Below are positions 15,633-23,952 of a stretch of DNA of 64,000 nt, piece after piece. The notes beneath the pieces are model-generated. The model was not told the origin of the DNA. It made no database searches and saw only the letters and a list, made by a program, of their open reading frames with translations. Origin of the DNA: an uncultured SAR86 cluster bacterium (lineage in GTDB: Bacteria; Pseudomonadota; Gammaproteobacteria; Magnimaribacterales; D2472); NCBI GenBank assembly GCA_902599315.1, contig CACKEY010000001.1, forward strand, positions 547,328-611,327. The letters run 5' to 3'. Numbering within the stretch: position 1 is the first letter of the stretch; each line of letters opens with the position of its first letter. The position numbers were made by a program, and so were the translations under genes.

Positions 15633-16771
15633 TAGAAGCCGCTTATATCTGCATACCTAGCTTGATGAAATTCTGAGGTTCCAAAAATTTGTTCAGCAAC
15701 CCTTGCTCTTTTTAGATAAAAACCAATGTCATATTCATCGGTTACACCTATTCCGCCATGCATCTGAATCGCCTCGTTACTTACTAGGTGGAGCGTTTCA
15801 CCAGCTTGAAATTTTGCAAGACTTGAAAGTCGCTCCAGTTCATTTGAATTTTCATCTGCAGCATGCATTGCAGCTATTACTGCGGATTTGGTTAATTCAA
15901 TTTCACAGAACATTTTTGCAGCTCTGTGTTGAAGAGCTTGAAAGGATCCAATTTGCACACCAAATTGCTTTCTTTCTTTTAAATAATTAACTGTAACCTC
16001 AAAAGCTTCCTCTGTATTTCCTAACATCTCGGCTGAAATGGCAATGCGACCTAAATCAAGGATTTTCTCAAGGGTTTCACCTGCTAAATCTTGCTCGCCC
16101 AATAAAGCGCTTTGCTCTAATTTAAGATCTGAGATCTCAATGTTTGCATAATTTCTTGAATCAGCTGTAGAAATCTTTGTGATATTAAGCCCAGTAGTAT
16201 CTTTATTTGCAGCAAAAACAGAAATTCCATTTGATTCTCCAGATTTACCAGAAGTACGTGCAACTAATAAAATAATATCAGCGCTTGCACCATCCACAAC
16301 AAAGACTTTTTTTCCATTCAAAATCCAATGATCTCCATCAATAATTGCGGTTGTTTCTATAGCAAAAGGATCATGATGATTGCCTTCATCAATTGCCAAC
16401 GCTGTAGTTAATTCACCAGCTACTATTTTAGGAAGATAATCATCCTTTTGCTTATCTGAGCCGAGCATATTGATTGATGATACGCCAAGAACGGATGTTG
16501 ATAATATTGGAGAGGGCGTAAGAGTTTTACCTAGCTCTTGCATTATGACACTGATACCAGCCATCCCAAAATCTGAGCCGCCAAATTTTTCAGGAACCAG
16601 AATTCCAGACCACCCTAGCTCAACCATTTCTTTCCAAATTGTCTCATCCCAGCATTGGGCATTTTCACTGTCTCGTAGCTCTCTAAAATGAGTTACCGGA
16701 GTTTTATCTCTAGCGAAACTTTGAGCAGTATCCTTTAGAAATTGTTGCTCCTCTGAGAGTATTAATTTCAT
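15632..16771 (-). CDS. Acyl-CoA dehydrogenase, second pair, partner with QFG motif (379 aa)
   Basis: A 379-aa acyl-CoA dehydrogenase-family flavoprotein. It keeps the C-terminal FAD motif 'ERKQFGVQIGSFQALQH' and 'MHGGIGVTDEYDIGFYLKR', but the middle domain has lost the 'TEP.AGSD' loop. Its upstream neighbour (5-base gap) shows the opposite pattern, as in the 439-2749 pair, so a heteromeric enzyme is likely. Downstream, its stop overlaps mazG by one base. The acyl substrate is unknown. Confidence 0.9.
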   Translation of the reverse strand: MKLILSEEQQFLKDTAQSFARDKTPVTHFRELRDSENAQCWDETIWKEMVELGWSGILVPEKFGGSDFGMAGISVIMQELGKTLTPSPILSTSVLGVSSINMLGSDKQKDDYLPKIVAGELTTALAIDEGNHHDPFAIETTAIIDGDHWILNGKKVFVVDGASADIILLVARTSGKSGESNGISVFAANKDTTGLNITKISTADSRNYANIEISDLKLEQSALLGEQDLAGETLEKILDLGRIAISAEMLGNTEEAFEVTVNYLKERKQFGVQIGSFQALQHRAAKMFCEIELTKSAVIAAMHAADENSNELERLSSLAKFQAGETLHLVSNEAIQMHGGIGVTDEYDIGFYLKRARVAEQIFGTSEFHQARYADISGF

Positions 16772-16776
16772 ATTTT

Positions 16777-17961
16777 TTAGTTGGGTAAATCTAGAACTCT
16801 TCTAGAGATTACATTTAGTTGAACCTCTGAGGTTCCACCCTCAATCGAATTAGCCTTAGTTCTAAGCCATGCTTTAGTTATAGCTTGCTCGTCATCTGAA
16901 AAACCTTCATTTGTCCAACCTAAACCCTTATTACCCATTGCTGCAATCATAAGCTCATAACGATCTTTGTTGTGTTCTGTACCATAGTATTTAAACATTG
17001 AAGAGGCAGCTGAAGCCTTTGCGCCTTCATCCCCAGATCTTTGTAAAGTTAAACCAAATGCATGTTCTTTCATTTTGTGTAAGGTAATATTTTCTCTGTG
17101 AGTAAGATTGGCTATTTGACCATTAACTTCACCTAAATATTTTTTTGCAATGTTTACAACATCTGCACCGGATCCTGTACCACCTCCAGCAAGCCCAAAA
17201 TTTGAAATGAAGTTTCTTTCATGCTGTAAAAGCTTTTTTGCTATTGTCCAACCAGAATTTTCAACACCAACAAGATTTTCTTTAGGAGCCTTTACATTAT
17301 CAAAAAATGTTTCACAAAATGGCGATTTCCCACTGATGAGAGTTATAGGCTTGGTACTAACTCCCTCGGTTGCCATATCAATTAATAAGAAACTAATTCC
17401 ATTATGTTTTGGTTCTTTGGGTCCAGTTCTTACAAGTGCAAAAATCCAATCCGCTTTGTCTGCATAAGATGTCCAAACTTTTTGACCATTTACTAAAAAA
17501 TGATCTCCCATGTCCTCAGCTTTTGTTGAGAGGCTGGCTAAATCAGAGCCAGAGCCTGGCTCGGAGTATCCTTGACACCACCTAATCTCACCTTTAATTA
17601 TTTTGGGTATATGTTCTAGTTTTTGTTCCTCTGATCCAAATTCTATTATGCATGGCGCTAGCATCCAAATGCCGAAACTATTTAATGGTTGCCTTGCATT
17701 TATTCTAAAAAGCTCTTGATGAAGCACTTTTGTTTGATCTCTATCTAATCCACCTCCGCCATACTCTTTTGGTATGTTTGGTGCTGTCCATCCTTTTTCA
17801 CCCATTCTATCAAGCCATAATTTTGATTCAGGATTAACATATTCAGCATTTCTGCCTCCCCAAACTTCTTCTTCAGGTACCATGGGAGTCCTCATTGAGG
17901 GCGGACAATTTTCTTCCAGCCAATCCCTTACTTCTTGCCTAAACTGTTCTAAATGTTCCAT
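16777..17961 (-). CDS. Acyl-CoA dehydrogenase, second pair, long partner (394 aa)
   Basis: A 394-aa acyl-CoA dehydrogenase with the substrate/FAD loop 'WCQGYSEPGSGSDLASLSTK', 'NGQKVWTSYAD', 'LLQHERNF' (candidate catalytic Glu), and the C-terminal 'GGTSEVQLNVISRRVLDLPN'. No 'RxQFG' motif is present in the C-terminal domain, while the adjacent 379-aa protein supplies one. It is the first gene of a minus-strand unit (two dehydrogenases, mazG, plsC). A TATAAT on this strand at 17997-18002 could be its -10 element. Enzyme class is sure; substrate unknown. Confidence 0.92.
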   Translation of the reverse strand: MEHLEQFRQEVRDWLEENCPPSMRTPMVPEEEVWGGRNAEYVNPESKLWLDRMGEKGWTAPNIPKEYGGGGLDRDQTKVLHQELFRINARQPLNSFGIWMLAPCIIEFGSEEQKLEHIPKIIKGEIRWCQGYSEPGSGSDLASLSTKAEDMGDHFLVNGQKVWTSYADKADWIFALVRTGPKEPKHNGISFLLIDMATEGVSTKPITLISGKSPFCETFFDNVKAPKENLVGVENSGWTIAKKLLQHERNFISNFGLAGGGTGSGADVVNIAKKYLGEVNGQIANLTHRENITLHKMKEHAFGLTLQRSGDEGAKASAASSMFKYYGTEHNKDRYELMIAAMGNKGLGWTNEGFSDDEQAITKAWLRTKANSIEGGTSEVQLNVISRRVLDLPN

Positions 17962-18045
17962 ATTTTTGATTGCTTGCGCTTATTAAAAGAGGAGTTATTA
18001 TAATCAAGTAATTATTCTTTTGGTAATTTAAGAGATAAAATCATA

Positions 18046-18064
18046 TTCAGCTTCAGAGGCTGAA
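18046..18064. repeat. Short inverted repeat in divergent promoter region
   Basis: TTCAGC (18046-18051) and GCTGAA (18059-18064) are perfect complements separated by 7 bases. They sit in the 148-base region between the acyl-CoA dehydrogenase unit and the alcohol dehydrogenase gene, and could be an operator or a small mRNA hairpin. A TGGTAAT at 18021-18027, like the half-site at 9522, is nearby without a matching second half. Confidence 0.3.
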
Positions 18065-18109
18065 AAACCATTTATTAAAATAATAATTCATTATTATAGG
18101 TATGAAATA

Positions 18110-19240
18110 GTGCAACTTAAATATCTGAACAAACCCCATTTTGAAAATGGAGCCATCAAGAATATCTCTAAAGTGCTTGAAGAATATGGGATAAAGAATC
18201 CATTAATATGTACTGATCCTGGTCTGTCAAATATAGGGATGTCGGATATGATCAGAAACCTACTTCCAAATAAGCTTTCACCATCTTTCTACGAAGACAC
18301 ACCAGCTAATCCTACCGAGCAAGCTGTAAATGATGCCTTGGAAATATATAAACAAAATGACTGTGATGGTGTAATAGGATTTGGAGGTGGCTCGAGTATG
18401 GATTTGGCCAAAACGGTTGCGCTAATGGCCAACCACAAAGGAAATGTTGTTGACTACTCGGTAAACGAAGGAGGAGTTGGGAAAATCAACCAGACAATGC
18501 CAATGATTGCGATTCCCACTACTTCAGGAACAGGAAGTGAGGTTTCCCCGGGAGCAATAATTATTATGAATGATGGAAGGAAACTAATTTTAGCCAGCGA
18601 TCATCTAATACCAACTGCTGCTATATGTGACCCTGAATTGACCTTGGGCTTGCCCCCTGTTTTAACTGCTGGAGCGGGAATGGATGCTTTAACACATTGT
18701 ATAGAAGCAGTAATGTCACCTGTTATCGATCCACCAGCTGAAGCAGTAGGATTAGACGGAATTCAAAAAGTTGTCAGAGAAGCAAGCTTAATAAGGGCGG
18801 TCAAGGATGGTCAAGACAAAGATGCAAGATGGAATATGATGATGGCTTCTACAGAAGGCGCAATGGCATTTTATAAAGGCCTTGGGGCAGTTCATTCAAT
18901 GAGTCATGCTTTAGGTGCTGATCAAGAATTAAGACTTCATCACGGTACTCTTAATGGCGTCATTCTTCCAACAATCCTCAGGTTCAACAAAGACCATGTG
19001 GGTGACAAATACTCCAGAATCGCAAGCGCCATGGGTAAAGATGAAAATGTAGATTTAGCCGATGAGATAGAGAAATTAAATGAGGTTATAGGATTACCCA
19101 AAGGTCTTGGCGAAATGGGTGTTACAGAAGAAATGATTCCGCATCTAGTAGCTCATTCAATGACAGATCCTAGCAATGCAACCACTCCGAGGCTTCCTTC
19201 TCAAGAAGAATGGGAGAAATTATTTTTAGAAGCGATGTGA
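18110..19240 (+). CDS. Iron-containing alcohol dehydrogenase
   Basis: A 376-aa group III (Fe-dependent) NAD(P)-linked alcohol dehydrogenase. The nucleotide-binding 'GGGSSMDLAK' (92-101) and 'PTTSGTGSEVSP' (136-147) are present. Metal ligands are expected at Asp192 and His196 ('MDALTHCIEA'), a His of 'VHSMSHALGA' (262 or 266), and His277/278 ('LRLHHGTLNG'). The start is GTG at 18110; the nearby ATG at 18102 runs into a stop. It is a single gene, divergent from an acyl-CoA dehydrogenase operon, so oxidation of an alcohol to feed that pathway is plausible but unproven. Confidence 0.92.
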   Translation: MQLKYLNKPHFENGAIKNISKVLEEYGIKNPLICTDPGLSNIGMSDMIRNLLPNKLSPSFYEDTPANPTEQAVNDALEIYKQNDCDGVIGFGGGSSMDLAKTVALMANHKGNVVDYSVNEGGVGKINQTMPMIAIPTTSGTGSEVSPGAIIIMNDGRKLILASDHLIPTAAICDPELTLGLPPVLTAGAGMDALTHCIEAVMSPVIDPPAEAVGLDGIQKVVREASLIRAVKDGQDKDARWNMMMASTEGAMAFYKGLGAVHSMSHALGADQELRLHHGTLNGVILPTILRFNKDHVGDKYSRIASAMGKDENVDLADEIEKLNEVIGLPKGLGEMGVTEEMIPHLVAHSMTDPSNATTPRLPSQEEWEKLFLEAM

Positions 19241-19378
19241 GAAAGCAAAAACAAGATAGTTCAGATAACATATAACTATTAAGATTCCTGAGATTAAAGT
19301 TATGCTGTTTCTGAAGAAAATCAGACCATAGAAAATCTTGAAAATAAAAATTATCGGCAGAGCCTAATTAGTAAATAG
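19241..19378. other. 138-base convergent intergenic region
   Basis: This is the only real gap between convergent genes in the window. It is AT-rich, contains only very short reading frames (for example nine codons from an internal ATG), and no convincing stem followed by a T-run was found. AAGATT and AATCTT form a weak long-range inverted pair. I see no gene here. Confidence 0.5.
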
Positions 19379-20125
<747 letters not shown>

Positions 20126-20153
20126 AAATACTCTTCTATTTTAACTAACAGAG

Positions 20154-20159
20154 TATAAT
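20154..20159 (+). promoter_or_regulatory. -10 element of nadK, 7 bases before ATG (leaderless start)
   Basis: A perfect TATAAT ends 7 bases before the nadK ATG at 20167. With normal -10 to start-site spacing, transcription would begin at or next to the A of the ATG. No ribosome-binding site is present. No good -35 was recognised. Confidence 0.45.
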
Positions 20160-20166
20160 TGCACGC

Positions 20167-21030
20167 ATGTTTAAAAATATAGGTATTGTTTTAAAAAATA
20201 GCCCAACATCTGGAGATTCTTCAGTTTTAAATAAGCTAATAAAAGTTTTGTCTAGCAAAACCGAAAATATTTTCTCAATTGATGATGTAAATATTGATCG
20301 GGTGAAGACTTTAAATATTGAAGAATTTAATGATTTGGTTGATTTGATCATCGTCTTTGGTGGTGATGGTACTTTATTGGGCGCTGCAAGAAAATTTATT
20401 AATAGTCAGACTCCAATCCTTGGAATAAACATGGGCACTGTTGGGTTTTTAACTGATGTAAATATTGAAAATTTTGAATCTGTGGTTAAAGATATTTTTG
20501 AAGGTAACTATATTTTAGAGGAAAGAAGCCTAGTAAAAGCAAAGTTTGCCGAACAAGAAGTTTTTGGTCTTAATGAAGTGCTAATTCATTCAGGCTCATA
20601 TGCTCAGCTGATGAGGTATAGGTTGTTAATTGATGATAAAACAGTTTACGAACAACGCTCAGATGGTTTGATTGTTGCGACTCCAACAGGATCAACTGCA
20701 TATGCGTTGTCTGCTGGTGGATCAATCATTCATCCAGAATTAAATGTGTGGAATATTATTCCAATGATGTCGCAGAGCCTTTCATCAAGACCCTTGGTAG
20801 TATCAAATATGAAGTCAATGGAAATTCAATTAATTGAAGGGCCACTAGATCATGCGATGGTTTGTGTAGATGGTCAAGAAGATATCCCCATCCAATATAA
20901 TGAATCTATATATATTTCTAAGAAAGATTCTTCTTTAAAAATTATTCATCCTTCGAATAATGATTTTTATGAAGCTTGTAGAGAAAAATTAGGTTGGAGT
21001 TTAGATATTACTGCTAAAAAAACTCGTTAG
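20167..21030 (+). CDS. nadK: NAD kinase
   Basis: Phosphorylates NAD+ to NADP+ in the cytoplasm. The 287-aa length is typical. 'GGDGTLLGAAR' (65-75) is the diagnostic nucleotide-binding motif; 'NMGTVGFLTD', 'ATPTGSTAYALSAGGSIIHP' and 'SSRPLVV' are further conserved blocks. The start is supported by the close promoter-like TATAAT. The TAG stop overlaps by one base with the GTG start of the rhomboid gene. Confidence 0.96.
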   Translation: MFKNIGIVLKNSPTSGDSSVLNKLIKVLSSKTENIFSIDDVNIDRVKTLNIEEFNDLVDLIIVFGGDGTLLGAARKFINSQTPILGINMGTVGFLTDVNIENFESVVKDIFEGNYILEERSLVKAKFAEQEVFGLNEVLIHSGSYAQLMRYRLLIDDKTVYEQRSDGLIVATPTGSTAYALSAGGSIIHPELNVWNIIPMMSQSLSSRPLVVSNMKSMEIQLIEGPLDHAMVCVDGQEDIPIQYNESIYISKKDSSLKIIHPSNNDFYEACREKLGWSLDITAKKTR

Positions 21031-21632
21031 TGCTTGATACTAAGTCAATATATTTTTACATTATTGTAATATCAGTATTGTTTAGTTATGCCACTAATTT
21101 TGGATATAGTAACCTTTTAGAGCCATTTCTTTTCCTTAAAAATAATGGGTCTTTTTATCCATCGTTTGAAAACACTTATTTAATTTCTATGGAGTGGTGG
21201 AGACTTATCACACCAACTTTTCTTCATTTTTCTTTTACTCATTTAATTTTTAATTGTTTATGGATTTACATACTTGGCTCTAAGATTGAAATAATTGACG
21301 GCAAAGGAATATTCATTACTTTATTTTTAATTACTGGGCTATCAAGCAATTTGGGCCAGTATTTTTGGACAGGTAATTTTTTATTTGGCGGCCTGAGCGG
21401 AGCTGTATATGGCCTTTTAGGGTACTGTTTTATATTAGATTTAGAAAATAGAGGCTATAGATATAATTTACCTCCGGCTTTATATATCTTTATGTTTTGC
21501 TGGTTATTGATTGGTTTTACAGGAGTATTGAAGATTTTTGGTTTTGGTAATGTTGCAAACATTGCTCATTTAGTTGGTATGATAGCTGGATTTATTTTTG
21601 GCATTATTACTAGATATAGTTTGAAACTTTAA
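21030..21632 (+). CDS. Rhomboid-family intramembrane serine protease
   Basis: A 200-aa, six-transmembrane-helix GlpG-like core protease that cleaves membrane proteins within the bilayer. Loop 1 has the family 'WWRLITPTFLH', helix 2 has 'HLIFN' (71-75), the catalytic serine is Ser123 in 'GGLSGAVYGLLG', and the general base is His180 in 'NIAHLVGMIAG'. There is no extra cytoplasmic domain. The start is GTG at 21030, coupled to the nadK stop; galU follows 5 bases after the stop. A rhombosortase is a possible alternative but no partner tag was looked for. Confidence 0.88.
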   Translation: MLDTKSIYFYIIVISVLFSYATNFGYSNLLEPFLFLKNNGSFYPSFENTYLISMEWWRLITPTFLHFSFTHLIFNCLWIYILGSKIEIIDGKGIFITLFLITGLSSNLGQYFWTGNFLFGGLSGAVYGLLGYCFILDLENRGYRYNLPPALYIFMFCWLLIGFTGVLKIFGFGNVANIAHLVGMIAGFIFGIITRYSLKL

Positions 21633-21637
21633 TTGAA

Positions 21638-22471
21638 ATGAAAAAAATTACTAAAGCAGTATTTCCTGTGGCAGGTTTGGGAACCAGATTTTTGCCTGCA
21701 ACTAAGGCAATACCAAAAGAAATGCTTCCAATAATAGATAAGCCTTTAATAGAGTATGCAGTTGAAGAAGCGGTAAATGCAGGTATTACTGAGATTATTT
21801 TCATTACTAGCCATACTAAAAGAGCTATAGAGGATCATTTTGATCAGAACTTTGAACTCGAGGAAAAATTGATCAATTCAGGTAAAAAAGATTTTGTCGA
21901 TAAAATTAATAGAGATATTTTTCAGAACATAAAATTTACTTATGTAAGGCAAAAATCACAAAACGGACTTGGCGATGCTATTTTGCATTCTGAGCATTTA
22001 ATTCAGGATGAATCATTTGCAATTATTCTTGCCGATGATTTGATAATTAATAATCCGTCATGCATAAGTCAGTTAATTTCTGCTTATGATGAAAATCAAT
22101 GTTCAATCATAGGTTTGAATGAGGTCCCGGAACATGAAACAGATAAATACGGTATGGTTTCTGTTGAGGAACCTTCCTCACCTTCCAACTCATTTTTATT
22201 AAAAGATATTATCGAAAAACCGAAAAGCAATGCCCCATCAAATCTAGCAGTAGTTGGAAGATATGTTCTGTCTAGTAAAATATTTAAATATCTTAAAAAT
22301 CTTAAGCCGAGTATTGGCGACGAAGTTCAGCTTACCGACGCAATAAAATTGATGCTTTATGATGAAAATGTTATGGGATACATGTATGAGGGCAAAAAAT
22401 TTGATTGCGGTTCTAGGCATGGTTATGTAAATGCTATTCAATATCTTGCTAAAGAAATCCTTAATGACTAA
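21638..22471 (+). CDS. galU: UTP--glucose-1-phosphate uridylyltransferase
   Basis: Makes UDP-glucose from UTP and glucose-1-phosphate for envelope polysaccharides. The 277-aa protein has the nucleotidyltransferase signature 'PVAGLGTRFLPATKAIPKEM' (10-29), 'IEYAVEEAVNAGI', 'LADDLI' (metal-binding Asp) and 'GMYEGKKFDCGS'-like C-terminal residues ('YEGKKFDCGSRHGYVNA'). It is in a plus-strand run with nadK and the rhomboid gene upstream and pyrD 21 bases downstream. Confidence 0.95.
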   Translation: MKKITKAVFPVAGLGTRFLPATKAIPKEMLPIIDKPLIEYAVEEAVNAGITEIIFITSHTKRAIEDHFDQNFELEEKLINSGKKDFVDKINRDIFQNIKFTYVRQKSQNGLGDAILHSEHLIQDESFAIILADDLIINNPSCISQLISAYDENQCSIIGLNEVPEHETDKYGMVSVEEPSSPSNSFLLKDIIEKPKSNAPSNLAVVGRYVLSSKIFKYLKNLKPSIGDEVQLTDAIKLMLYDENVMGYMYEGKKFDCGSRHGYVNAIQYLAKEILND

Positions 22472-22492
22472 TTTTGATGAGGAAATTTTCAA

Positions 22493-23479
22493 ATGAAATT
22501 TGCTTTGCTATTCCTTAGACTGCTTCCACCTGAAATATCTCACTCAATAGCATTAAATTTCCTTAATTTCCTCTATCAACTTAACCTTCTTGGTTTTCTT
22601 TTTTCATATAATGATTATGGAGAATCATTAGATTTTAAAGGACTAACTTTTAAAAATAGACTTGGGATTGCTGCAGGGCTTGATAAAAATGGAGACTTTA
22701 TTGATTGTTTGGGCGCGTTAGGTTTTGGCTTTATTGAGGTAGGAACAGTAACACCTATTGCTCAGTCAGGAAATTCGAAGCCTAGAGTATTTCGTTTTCC
22801 TAGCCAAGGAGCCATTGTCAATAGACTGGGTTTTAATAATAAAGGAGTTGACTACCTTGTTGAGAAAATAAAATTAAGATCTTTTAAAGGAGTTCTAGGC
22901 GTCAATATTGGTGCTAACAAAACATCAGAAGGGCAAAAAAGAATTGATGATTATATTGAATGCTTTTTGAAAGTTATCCCATATGCTGACTATGTTACAG
23001 TAAATATTTCCTCACCAAATACTCCAAACTTAAGAAAGCTTCACTTAGAGGAAAATTTTTTACCATTATTCGAGGCTTTACATTTAGCTCGAATGGAGCG
23101 GAAGTATACAAATCCAATATTTATCAAACTTTCTCCAGATGAAAACGAAGAAACTATTTCTGTAATTTTAACTGCAGTTAAAAAATTTGATTTTGATGGT
23201 GTTATAACCTCGAATACTACAGTTAACAAAGAAAATTTAATCTTTTCAGGTCAACATAATCTTTCTGGAGGGCTTTCTGGCAAACCTTTGTATGCAAAAT
23301 CTAATAATTTATTAAAAATTGCTCATGCTCATGATCCTCAAATGTTCAAAATTGGTGTTGGCGGAGTAGACAGCAAAGAAACCTTTGATATGAAATTAGA
23401 TTTGGGAGCTTCATTGGTTCAAGTTTATACAAGTTTTATTTATCAAGGTCCAAGTATTGTGAAGAAATTGCTTAAGTAA
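22493..23479 (+). CDS. pyrD: Dihydroorotate dehydrogenase (quinone), class 2
   Basis: Membrane-associated flavoenzyme of pyrimidine synthesis, oxidising dihydroorotate with quinone as acceptor. The N-terminal hydrophobic helical extension (1-40), which inserts in the membrane and channels quinone, marks class 2. 'AAGLDKNGDFID' (60-71), 'GTVTP' (84-88) and 'NISSPNTPNL' (171-180, catalytic Ser) are conserved. At 328 aa it is close to E. coli PyrD (336 aa). Confidence 0.96.
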   Translation: MKFALLFLRLLPPEISHSIALNFLNFLYQLNLLGFLFSYNDYGESLDFKGLTFKNRLGIAAGLDKNGDFIDCLGALGFGFIEVGTVTPIAQSGNSKPRVFRFPSQGAIVNRLGFNNKGVDYLVEKIKLRSFKGVLGVNIGANKTSEGQKRIDDYIECFLKVIPYADYVTVNISSPNTPNLRKLHLEENFLPLFEALHLARMERKYTNPIFIKLSPDENEETISVILTAVKKFDFDGVITSNTTVNKENLIFSGQHNLSGGLSGKPLYAKSNNLLKIAHAHDPQMFKIGVGGVDSKETFDMKLDLGASLVQVYTSFIYQGPSIVKKLLK

Positions 23480-23490
23480 AAACTTTTTTT

Positions 23491-23925
23491 ATGGAATCCT
23501 TTATTGTTGTTTTTGTAATTATTTTTTTAATCGGTGCAGTCAGTTTTCTTAAACCATCAAAAAAAATGAAAGCTTTGAGCCAGGTTAGAATGGCAGCTGC
23601 AAAAGAGGGTTTTAAGATTGGATCAACAAACCAACTAAGGAAAAAATTTAAAAACTGGAATCCCCAAGTGGCCATATATCAATTTAAAAATTTATCAGAG
23701 TATAAAAATTTGCACTACATAAAAATAGAAAAAACCTTGGAGCTTTATGATCCAATTGCAATTAAATACGAAAAAAATTTTGAGATAATTGAAAAAAAAA
23801 TTTCTAAATTACCATCATCAATACTTGAAATTATTTTTTATCAGTCCAATATAGCAATCGTTTGGAACGAAATGTTAGGAACTGAAGAGCTACTCAAAAT
23901 CAAGGAAGCTATCTTAAAAATATGA
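23491..23925 (+). CDS. Conserved hypothetical membrane-anchored protein
   Basis: I do not recognise this 144-aa protein. One N-terminal hydrophobic helix (about 3-20) is followed by a basic stretch ('KPSKKMKALSQVRMAAAKEG') and a soluble C-terminal domain of about 100 residues with mixed helix and strand character and no cysteines. It therefore looks like an inner-membrane protein with a cytoplasmic domain. It sits between pyrD (11 bases upstream) and topA (27 bases downstream). The codon pattern looks like its neighbours, so it is probably a real gene. Confidence 0.7.
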   Translation: MESFIVVFVIIFLIGAVSFLKPSKKMKALSQVRMAAAKEGFKIGSTNQLRKKFKNWNPQVAIYQFKNLSEYKNLHYIKIEKTLELYDPIAIKYEKNFEIIEKKISKLPSSILEIIFYQSNIAIVWNEMLGTEELLKIKEAILKI

Positions 23926-23952
23926 TGTTCGTAAAATTTTTTTAATTAATTT

